A stretch of 64,000 nt of DNA from Thiorhodovibrio litoralis. Its GTDB lineage: Bacteria > Pseudomonadota > Gammaproteobacteria > Chromatiales > Chromatiaceae. The notes under the pieces were generated by a model. The model was not told the origin of the DNA. It saw only the letters and a list, made by a program, of their open reading frames with translations, and did not search any database. The translations under genes were made by a program, and so were the position numbers. The stretch spans positions 186,001 to 250,000 of the forward strand of contig NZ_CP121473.1 in assembly GCF_033954455.1 (NCBI RefSeq). The letters are read 5' to 3'. Positions 57,141-64,000 of this stretch are shown here, in pieces; position 1 is the stretch's first letter, and the number at the start of each line of letters is the position of its first letter.

Positions 57141-58476
57141 GAAGAAGATTTCGCCGACCAAGAGCGGCAGAATTGATCAACTCCAGCGGGCGGCGTTGGG
57201 TTACAAGCCTTACAGAATGAAGCCGGTTCATTTAGCGACGAGTTTTCTATTGGCCTTGACTGGAAAATATCGTCAGCTCAGATGGCTCAATATCTTTATT
57301 AATCCAAAGGTCGCCGAAAAGAAACCTGGTGATATATATGTTTCAGAAAACTTATATTCTGAACTAATCGAAGGTGAACTTGATTTGCTTGCGAAAGATG
57401 TTTCGTTGCAAGATTTCAAGTTATTGCGTCAACATTTAAATGCAGCATTGAACAATGACGGAGCTGCTGGCGCCGCATTTTCTCCGCACTCCACGCACGG
57501 AGTAGATTACAGCACCCCATCTCTATGTTATCTCGCCAATCAGTCGAAGAATCATGGATATGCGGGCGCCTTCATCGTAATAGTTTTGCAGCAGAGCGAC
57601 GCTGGACGAGATTTCTTGGCAATTGCGGCTGACATTGTCAATCAGTCGGAGACATCAGCAAGTTTTGTTGGAAATCCGCTGGTTGAAAATGAAGAGCAAA
57701 CGCTCGATTCCGATTTATCTGAACTTTGCGGCGAACCACCGCTCTCCTTTTTGGCTTCCGTCAGTGATCTTATGTTGCCTCAAACAGAGGTTTTGAAAAC
57801 CCTTGCCGAGCATTTAAAAAAATCGCGGTCCATCTACGCGCTGAGAAATCTTATGCTTGGTATTGGAAGCTGGTTACTCGCGTACCAAGTGCGACACATT
57901 CCTGGGTGTGAGGAAAGCATCTTGTTCTGCGATTTTGCGGGTGATACAAAGCCTCGATTAAGGGTTCAGTCTGCTGCTTGCTATTCGCGTCACCTCGGGC
58001 TTTTCGGCCGTAGTCTCAAATTTTGGATGGATCAGCCGGAATCACGAGTCCTAGATGCGGATATTGGTGTTTACGAGTTGGCGGCGACGTCCGTTACAAA
58101 ACACTTGGAGGAACACTTCCGGGATTTTTCTGTGCAAATCGGGTGGGCACAACCTCGGAGTGGTGGGTCGCAAAAATATTTTCGGCCCCAGCCTGATACG
58201 ATGCGCGTTTTGCTAATGAGCGTAATCGAGGACGGAGAGATTTGCACGATTGACGAAGTGGCGGAACGCTTGGCCTATCGTTGGCGCCTGGTTTTTGGGC
58301 TTTTGCCTTCAGATCATTCCGTGTTGAGGAAGCATGGTTACAGTCCTTTAGATGAGGATGCGGACTTGAGGGCAAATCGAGAGGCTTTCAAGAACCTGGC
58401 AATAAGTCTTGGTCTGGCCTGGGAACCCTCTGACGGACTGGTTTTGTTTTCCGTGCGAAAAGACCGATTGATCTGA
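57133..58476 (+). CDS. Unrecognised protein, second gene of the putative defence operon
   Basis: A 447-residue soluble protein with no signal peptide or membrane segment. It starts at ATG 57133, overlapping the end of the first gene. A basic N-terminus (KKISPTKSGRIDQLQRAALGYKPYRM) leads into a mixed domain; a region near the C-terminus (TMRVLLMSVIEDGEICTIDEVAERLAYRW) looks like a winged helix. I recognise no family. DNA here is markedly A+T-richer than the flanks, a sign of transfer. Its size and place between two ATPase genes recall DptG of the phosphorothioate-dependent DptFGH restriction complex, but I cannot show homology. Confidence 0.55.
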   Translation: MAEKKISPTKSGRIDQLQRAALGYKPYRMKPVHLATSFLLALTGKYRQLRWLNIFINPKVAEKKPGDIYVSENLYSELIEGELDLLAKDVSLQDFKLLRQHLNAALNNDGAAGAAFSPHSTHGVDYSTPSLCYLANQSKNHGYAGAFIVIVLQQSDAGRDFLAIAADIVNQSETSASFVGNPLVENEEQTLDSDLSELCGEPPLSFLASVSDLMLPQTEVLKTLAEHLKKSRSIYALRNLMLGIGSWLLAYQVRHIPGCEESILFCDFAGDTKPRLRVQSAACYSRHLGLFGRSLKFWMDQPESRVLDADIGVYELAATSVTKHLEEHFRDFSVQIGWAQPRSGGSQKYFRPQPDTMRVLLMSVIEDGEICTIDEVAERLAYRWRLVFGLLPSDHSVLRKHGYSPLDEDADLRANREAFKNLAISLGLAWEPSDGLVLFSVRKDRLI

Positions 58477-58483
58477 GGTCAAT

Positions 58484-61400
58484 ATGAATGCTCCGGAATA
58501 TGTCGCGATTGCTATTGCTCGATGGGTCGTGTCGCGGATCGATGCTGAGAACGATTTTGCCTGTGAAGGGCTCCCGCAGTTAGATGTCAAGGTGCTTTTT
58601 CGAGAGCTGGCAAACGATCAAAACTTTGTGAGAGCAGCTCCGGATTTCTCGATCGCGCTGGCCGGTTTCGGGGAAACGACCGCAGATCTGGAGTTGGCAG
58701 CTAGGCTGGTCAGTCTTAGTCCTATCATAGCCTTTGCCGATGATCTGCACGTCGCTGCTCAATGGCGAAATGATCGTGGAAACCACCCTCGCACGCTTGC
58801 TTTGGCGATGGGCTATAACGCCGGTGTGCATACCCTTGGACACTATGCCCGTCCCCAGGTACGGGATCTCGCAAGATTGTTACTTGAGGACGCGGGTCGT
58901 CATTTGACATCTCGCTTTCCAAACAGCCCAGACATACATCGGCAGTTATTGCAGGTTCTGATTTCTGAGCCGGGAGTCGATGCCTTGCTCTCGTTGGAAA
59001 GCTGCGCGAGTTTCCTTGCCGAGTGGGATTTGCTCCCCGAAAGAAACGGCAATCATGCCCCCTGGATGGCGCTCCCGGCACTTGGTCTGTTGCGGGATCG
59101 TGATCTGTTCGGTACGGACGATCTGGGAAAACGCCTAGCCAAAAATTTGGATGCTGCTGGGCGTATCCGCACCTTGCGCCTTTCGGATTTGCGCAAGCGA
59201 GGTAATCGAGTTTATCGCGATCCGAGTCGGCAGCAGCAAATGCGTTCCGCTTTCGGCTCGGTGCAAGCCTATCTCGAGGCTATCCAACAAGGCCGAGCCT
59301 CCGAATTGGATTTATCGGAGGCTCTTCTGGTTTTGCAGCCTCCGAAGGAGCCAAAACCGGATGCTCCCGACGATCCCGATAAAGCGAACCCAGATAACCC
59401 GGATGGCGATGAAGCATCCGCGAATCTGTCCACTCAGGCGGCGGACGCGTTGCTTGATGGGCGCGAAGAGGACTTAGCGGCTATTGCGGATGCGCTGGAA
59501 GAGGCGTGGAGGGAAGCACTCGATACCGGAAGCGATGTCATTGAGGTGGAACTTCGTCTTGTCAACGGGCAACCTGTCGAGGGGCATCTGGAAATCGACC
59601 CGGCTGTGCTTGATTGGGTTGAGGCGTTTTGCTCGGAAGATCGCTTTGGCGGTGTCTTCGAGACAGCAGAATCCAATCTCGAACAGGCATTGAAGTCAGC
59701 GGCAGATCATTCGCCGCTCTTCTTAAATGTTGATGCCATCATTACCGTCGAGGGCGAGGATGTGTCGCTGGAGACCATTCTTGCGGACTGGGATCAAGTA
59801 CTAACCGAGCGAGTCGGGGCGCAAACTGCGTTGGCACCGGCTTGGCGGGAGTTTAGGGCGCTGCGAACGCGTCTGCTGTCGCATCTCGGCTTACTGGTCT
59901 TTCACGCGCGCCATTGGCTCGACGGGCGTCCCGAGGTGCTAGCAAAGGTCCGTCGGTATCTGGAGCTGGCAGCGTGCCTTTATCGTGAAACCCAAGACCA
60001 CTATCAAGTGATGGCGGGGATCAGCGCCACCTGGGCGCGCGCGGCGCTGGAAGCCTTGCTCGCGATTGACATCATTCAGGTCCGCGCAACGCGGGCGGAT
60101 GGCAAACAGCTTGCGAAAGCAGTGCTCCTGCCGACTCACCCGTTGCACCTGTGGCGTAATGAACGCCTGTCCACACTGCTGCGGGGTCTGGACGCGAGTT
60201 CACCGATGGCAAAGGACGAACGCGAAACCATTCGTCAGGAGTTGGAGCGTCCGGAGCAGTTCCTTTCAGTGGTGCGCCTGTCCAGTTTGCCAGCCGGTCG
60301 TGGACTGGGCCAGATGTTGCCCTACACTAACCAGATTCGCGGCTTGCCGGTATTTGAAAATCTCAGCAATACCTGTTCGGGTTCTGACGGGGTCCGGCGG
60401 CTAGGCGAGGCTTTGGATCAATTCATCATCCATAACCCAAACCATCCTTTTCCTCTTCGTCTCACGGTTGTCAATCCGCCGGCTGGTGATGAGTTGCCTC
60501 GGGAATTGGTCAGGCTGCTCAAGAAACCGCAATATCGTGGTGGCCAACGGCTGTCGGGGATTCATTTGGATCTCTATGCGAGTGGGCATCATCTTGATCG
60601 GTTGCGCGGCAGTCTTAGGTTTAGCCGCCCGCAAAATGAGGATGAAGTGCACGAGAAGGTCGCTGACGGCCGCTTGCTGATTCGTGTCCATGATGAAGAG
60701 GTGACGCCTGCGACCAAGCTGGAGTCCGTGGTGGAATTGCTGCGGGAGCGACCGAGCCACTTGGTGGCGATTTTCGATGAATCCAGCATCGAATTGCGGC
60801 AGCGCACCATTGATCACATGCTGCCAATGAGCCCATTTTGCGTCCGTTATGACGTTCAGGTGGATCAATTTTCTGGAAGCATCCGACTGGAACCGCAGCC
60901 GGGCGAGTCGCCGTTCAGCGAATTTCTCCAGTTGATGAATGAGCTGGAGGGTCATCAGCGCAGCGGCGCGGTTCAGGCCTATGCGCATGCCGAGGGGCTG
61001 GGGCAGACGGTGGATGCCTTGCTGCAAGGGAAGCGTCCCGCCGCCACCTGGCTGTTTCTCGCCGACCGGGCTTTGCCATCGGAGGCGGGCATGCGCTCGG
61101 TGCGCATTTCGGAACAACGCGAGGGGTTGCGCGACACCTTCCTCGCCGCGCGAGATTTTGCTGGTCTCGCGCGCTTGCTGCGCCCGAAGCTGGCAAAGCG
61201 GGCCAATTTGACCATTACACTGGAGGATATGGAGCGCCTGTTGTTGCAAGGCGCCCGCTTGCTCGGTAGCGGTCTGCTGTCGTTGATGAAAAAGCAGGAC
61301 GGCCAGCCCGATGAAAAGCAGGTGATCGGTCTCGCTGGGCTGCTGTTCGCGGCGCGCGATTTTCAGCGGCGCATGCCAGGCGCCTTGGTGCTGAGCGTCG

Positions 61401-63226
61401 ATCATCCGTTGGCCAGACTATGGCTCCGCACGACAAATCCTGATACCAGCGCGCGGTGCGATCTGTTGGTGCTGTGGCGTGACCAAACCGACGATACCTT
61501 CGAGTTGCTCGCGGTTGAGGTCAAAGCCTCGGACAGCGAGAGTCTGAATAACGAAACGGGGCGGATTCCTGACGCCGTTAATCAGATCAGCCACACGCTG
61601 GAAGCCATCGCCGATGGTCTGGCGGGAGGTGCCGCGCCGCCGAGTCCGCTGTCAGTTCCCCGTTGCGAAATGCTGAAGCAAACGCTGGCCCGCGCGGCGC
61701 AGGCGCGCACCGGCAAGGCGGCCGATGATCGCCGCAATCGCCAGCTGTGGGGTGGCTGGTTGCAAGCGCTTTTTGGTCAGGACGCGCCAAGGGTTCATCT
61801 CCGTGGCTGTGTCGTGAGCGTCATGCTGCGCCGCGCTAGTCCCGGAACGGAAGAGCCGCTGGCAAACGCGACGCAATGGCCCATCAGTCACCGGGTGCTC
61901 GGCGAGCTGGAGTTGGATGAGCTGCTGCATGATCCGCAGCCACGAGAGCTAGACCCATCCGAATCCGAACCCTCTTGCGCGGACGAGGGGAGTGCTCGTG
62001 CCGACACAGATGCAGCCATCCCGGCTGCGCCTGATGCTTCTATCCTCGCTTTTGTCACGACAACCACTGACCAGCAAGCAGCCTCAGGGTCGCCATCGCG
62101 GACCACTGTTCCGGATCGGCCACCATCCAGTTCTCCTGCTGTGGTCATGCCGACAGTGCCGCGAGTCCAGGCGTCGGATGAAACCTCGGCGGATGAAACG
62201 CCTGCCTGGCCGCCGGCAGTCAATGCCCTCGGGCTTATCGGTCAGGACGAAGCCGTCCAACGTCTCGTCGAGCAGGCCGTGTTTGCACAGACCACCGGGC
62301 AGCGCTTTCCAGATAAGTTGCTGGTTGGCCCGGCCGGTGTCGGAAAAAGTACCTTGGCTCGCAAAATTGGCGAGATGTTGCAGCACGAGCTGCTGCTGTT
62401 CAATGGTGCCGATCTGCGACGGCCTGCTGATTTGGCGCAGCGGCTGAAGGAGCAACAGTTGCTCGAAGACTCCGGTCAGGAAGTGCTTGTCAAACCCACG
62501 CTATTGTTCATTGACGAGGTGCATGGTATCGCAGGGACTGTCGCGACCTGCTTGCTCTCCGCCATGGATGATCGCCGCATTACCACCATCGACGGTAAGG
62601 TCTACGATTTCAACCAGGCTATTTTTCTGGTTGCCACAACCGACCCAGGCCAATTGTCCGAGGCTTTTCAGAGCCGCCCCGATAAGACCTGGCTGCGCCC
62701 CTATACCTTGCACGAACTGGCTGGAATCCTGTGGCTACACGGCAAGGGTTGCCTGGATGGCGCCGAATTGTCCCGGGAAGCCTGCTACGAAATCGCGGCG
62801 CGCAATCAATGCAATCCCCGCCGCAGCGTCCGGCAATTGACCAACACCCTGGTGCAACATTTCTTCAGCCGCGCGCTGGCGGCAGGGGAAGGAAAGCCCT
62901 CGCTGCGGGATACCGCGACCTGGATGACGGGCGAGAACATTGCCCGGTTTTACGATCAGCAGGGCATCGATGCCAATGGCCTTGATGACCTCGCACGGCG
63001 TTTTCTGAATTACCTGAAACGGCAGGGGCCATCATCCGAGCCAACATTGCGGCAGGCGCTCGGTCTTGCGCACCCAAGGGATTTCGTTGAGGTGGCCGAG
63101 TATCTGGTCAGGCTGGGACTGATCGAAACCTCTTCAGCGGGCAGGCGCTTGACGCGTCAAGGTGAGAAATATCTGCGCGCCGAGGCGCCAGCGGATTTGC
63201 GCTCGCGGATTTCGCGCGCTGGATAG
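58484..63226 (+). CDS. Giant protein: nuclease-like motif and C-terminal RuvB-like AAA+ module
   Basis: A 1580-residue protein, seven bases after the second gene with GAGGT ahead of the ATG. Residues 1-280 and 320-980 form large regions without recognised domains, separated by a Pro/Asp linker (286-312). A PD-(D/E)xK-like motif follows: D993, E1012, K1014 (CDLLVLW and AVEVKASDSE). A Ser/Pro/Asp-rich linker (1150-1240) leads to the AAA+ domain: Walker A GPAGVGKST (1282-1290), Walker B LLFIDEVH (1340-1347), sensor FLVATTD, NPRRSVRQL, and a C-terminal winged helix (DFVEVAEYLVRLGLIETSS, LTRQGEKYL), as in RuvB. I infer a DNA-acting motor linked to a nuclease. Family not known to me. Confidence 0.65.
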   Translation: MNAPEYVAIAIARWVVSRIDAENDFACEGLPQLDVKVLFRELANDQNFVRAAPDFSIALAGFGETTADLELAARLVSLSPIIAFADDLHVAAQWRNDRGNHPRTLALAMGYNAGVHTLGHYARPQVRDLARLLLEDAGRHLTSRFPNSPDIHRQLLQVLISEPGVDALLSLESCASFLAEWDLLPERNGNHAPWMALPALGLLRDRDLFGTDDLGKRLAKNLDAAGRIRTLRLSDLRKRGNRVYRDPSRQQQMRSAFGSVQAYLEAIQQGRASELDLSEALLVLQPPKEPKPDAPDDPDKANPDNPDGDEASANLSTQAADALLDGREEDLAAIADALEEAWREALDTGSDVIEVELRLVNGQPVEGHLEIDPAVLDWVEAFCSEDRFGGVFETAESNLEQALKSAADHSPLFLNVDAIITVEGEDVSLETILADWDQVLTERVGAQTALAPAWREFRALRTRLLSHLGLLVFHARHWLDGRPEVLAKVRRYLELAACLYRETQDHYQVMAGISATWARAALEALLAIDIIQVRATRADGKQLAKAVLLPTHPLHLWRNERLSTLLRGLDASSPMAKDERETIRQELERPEQFLSVVRLSSLPAGRGLGQMLPYTNQIRGLPVFENLSNTCSGSDGVRRLGEALDQFIIHNPNHPFPLRLTVVNPPAGDELPRELVRLLKKPQYRGGQRLSGIHLDLYASGHHLDRLRGSLRFSRPQNEDEVHEKVADGRLLIRVHDEEVTPATKLESVVELLRERPSHLVAIFDESSIELRQRTIDHMLPMSPFCVRYDVQVDQFSGSIRLEPQPGESPFSEFLQLMNELEGHQRSGAVQAYAHAEGLGQTVDALLQGKRPAATWLFLADRALPSEAGMRSVRISEQREGLRDTFLAARDFAGLARLLRPKLAKRANLTITLEDMERLLLQGARLLGSGLLSLMKKQDGQPDEKQVIGLAGLLFAARDFQRRMPGALVLSVDHPLARLWLRTTNPDTSARCDLLVLWRDQTDDTFELLAVEVKASDSESLNNETGRIPDAVNQISHTLEAIADGLAGGAAPPSPLSVPRCEMLKQTLARAAQARTGKAADDRRNRQLWGGWLQALFGQDAPRVHLRGCVVSVMLRRASPGTEEPLANATQWPISHRVLGELELDELLHDPQPRELDPSESEPSCADEGSARADTDAAIPAAPDASILAFVTTTTDQQAASGSPSRTTVPDRPPSSSPAVVMPTVPRVQASDETSADETPAWPPAVNALGLIGQDEAVQRLVEQAVFAQTTGQRFPDKLLVGPAGVGKSTLARKIGEMLQHELLLFNGADLRRPADLAQRLKEQQLLEDSGQEVLVKPTLLFIDEVHGIAGTVATCLLSAMDDRRITTIDGKVYDFNQAIFLVATTDPGQLSEAFQSRPDKTWLRPYTLHELAGILWLHGKGCLDGAELSREACYEIAARNQCNPRRSVRQLTNTLVQHFFSRALAAGEGKPSLRDTATWMTGENIARFYDQQGIDANGLDDLARRFLNYLKRQGPSSEPTLRQALGLAHPRDFVEVAEYLVRLGLIETSSAGRRLTRQGEKYLRAEAPADLRSRISRAG

Positions 63227-63254
63227 CTAGGCTGATGCATGGCCTTTTGGAAGA

Positions 63255-63589
63255 TTGGTCATGATTATGATTATTGATCAAGACACCCGCTTGCAAAGAG
63301 GTAGCCTCAATTCGCTCTGGCGCGAACCGAATTTGGAGTCCTTTACCGGCGAAATCGTACTAACAGGTGAGCGTATCAAGGCAGCCTGCGGCCTCGATAA
63401 AGCAATTCTTGCCTGGGACAGCAAATTGCGTCATGCGGGAAAACGCAATGGTTATCACGGTGGCTGCGCGCCGGCTGAAGCCCTGGTGCCTTTTTCTATC
63501 TACGGGTATGGTCCACAATCCGCAGCGATTGGAATCTTCGCGAAGAAGTCAAGCCGAATTGGTGGCAGGTCGCGCGGGATGCTCAGTGA
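63255..63589 (+). pseudogene. C-terminal stump of a PglZ-type phosphatase (BREX-like), frameshifted
   Basis: The first frame (from 63255) gives TGEIVLTGERIKAACGLDKA, ILAWDSKLRHAGKRNGYHGG and CAPAEALVPFSIYG, matching the conserved C-terminal part of PglZ proteins (the KxNGYHGG and E-VPF strand). One base back in frame, from about 63510, SDWNLREEVKPNWWQVARDAQ continues it and stops at 63589. The whole alkaline-phosphatase core is missing: only 28 bases separate this from the end of the giant gene. I conclude that pglZ was the fourth gene of the operon and was mostly deleted. Confidence 0.65.
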
Positions 63590-63646
63590 CAGAATTCAAT
63601 CGCTCGCTGGTGCTGCAGACCCAAGTCAAACCAAGGGTATTCTTTG

Positions 63647-64000
63647 ATGGAAGCGCATCGCCTTAGCACAGTCGATGACTTGCTGGCCTGGAATGGCGAG
63701 CACCCGGTCGAGCTCATCGATGGCGAGATTGTGCGGCGCCCGATGAGTCGTTTCGAACATGGGCAGGTACAAACCGGGTTAATCGGCCAATCCTTTCCCC
63801 TGGTCATGCAAGGGCAACCCGGGGGTTGGTGGATTCTGCCCGAGATCAGCGTTCGCTATGGCGCGCACCATTGTCCCAGCCATGACTTGGCCGGCTGGCG
63901 CAAGGAGCGGTTGCCCCAGCAACCCGCTGGCATCATGACCATCTTTCCGGACTGGGTGTGCGAGATTCTCTCACCGGGTCATGAGCGAAAAGATCGAGTC
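63647..64000 (+). CDS. Uma2-family (DUF820) endonuclease-like protein, N-terminal part
   Basis: From ATG at 63647 the frame stays open to the window end (118 codons): STVDDLLAWNGEHPVELIDGEI, then LPEISVRYGAHHCPSHDLAGWR and FPDWVCEILSPGHERKDR. These are the strand motifs of the Uma2/DUF820 family, a restriction-endonuclease-like fold with the acidic residues E-(x)-D...E. Members are widespread, often in multiple copies; their role is unclear. It begins about 60 bases after the PglZ remnant, so it may be unrelated to that operon. Confidence 0.85.
   Translation, partial: MEAHRLSTVDDLLAWNGEHPVELIDGEIVRRPMSRFEHGQVQTGLIGQSFPLVMQGQPGGWWILPEISVRYGAHHCPSHDLAGWRKERLPQQPAGIMTIFPDWVCEILSPGHERKDRV

Noticed and set aside
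60401..61405. A 334-codon minus-strand open frame inside the giant gene
   Set aside because: Composition rich in His, Gln and Arg without motifs; the plus-strand gene is continuous through it.
53448..63226. Assignment of the three-gene operon to Druantia, BREX or Dpt
   Set aside because: DruE, BrxC/PglX/BrxL and DndBCDE are absent from the window, and only module-level resemblance can be seen by eye.

Overview
The window looks like a chromosomal segment of a halotolerant or halophilic gammaproteobacterium, most likely a purple-sulfur-type Chromatiales. The reasons are the G+C-rich gammaproteobacterial gene set (mreBCD-mrdAB-rlpA-dacA, gatCAB, argA with a fused kinase-like domain, PilR/PilA), glycine-betaine synthesis by stepwise glycine methylation, and a bacterial sucrose synthase/fructokinase pair. 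The placement is an inference from gene content; no photosynthesis or sulfur gene is present to confirm it.

Layout. 0-1.1 kb: the edge of an IS91-type element, with a tyrosine recombinase whose reading frame breaks at an A7 run. 1.2-5.9 kb: a pilin/glycosylation locus on the minus strand (pilA, a multi-membrane TPR protein of TMTC-like type, a GT2 and a GT4 glycosyltransferase). 6.2-11.9 kb: an eroded accessory island with four recognisable toxin-antitoxin pairs (TumE/A-like, MazF/MazE-like, Phd/VapC, HigB/HigA), three copies of a Sel1-type tail in different states of decay, and several frameshifted or truncated genes. 12.0-13.5 kb: a PilR-type sigma-54 activator. 13.6-30.9 kb: core metabolism. 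This includes argA; a four-gene minus-strand operon joining betaine synthesis (GSMT, SDMT) to sucrose metabolism (fructokinase, sucrose synthase); folE2; xseB-ispA; parE; a FIST protein; a rhodanese lipoprotein; and gatCAB. 31.6-41.2 kb: cell elongation and wall genes (mreBCD, mrdA, rodA, rlpA, dacA) running into D-amino-acid aminotransferase, ybeD and lipB. 41.2-48.8 kb: chorismate lyase, a small Lpp-like lipoprotein facing an L,D-transpeptidase, a second-type EF-G, groESL with a perfect CIRCE operator, and a CPBP protease. 48.8-53.1 kb: an unknown secreted protein, gmd, a UPF0175/DUF3368 toxin-antitoxin pair and the stump of a GDP-fucose synthase gene.

53.4-63.6 kb is the most unusual part: a compact three-gene operon, A+T-richer in its middle. 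Its first open frame joins a DruA-like DUF4338 region to a P-loop ATPase, with a perfect Shine-Dalgarno sequence and an ATG exactly at the junction. The second gene encodes an unrecognised 447-residue protein. The third is a 1580-residue protein with a D...ExK nuclease-like motif and a RuvB-like AAA+ module with a winged helix at its C-terminus. Directly downstream lies the C-terminal stump of a PglZ-type (BREX) phosphatase gene, frameshifted. I know no described defence system with this composition and regard it as the best candidate for a new anti-phage or DNA-quality system, one that has apparently lost its PglZ subunit here. A Uma2-family gene runs off the right end.
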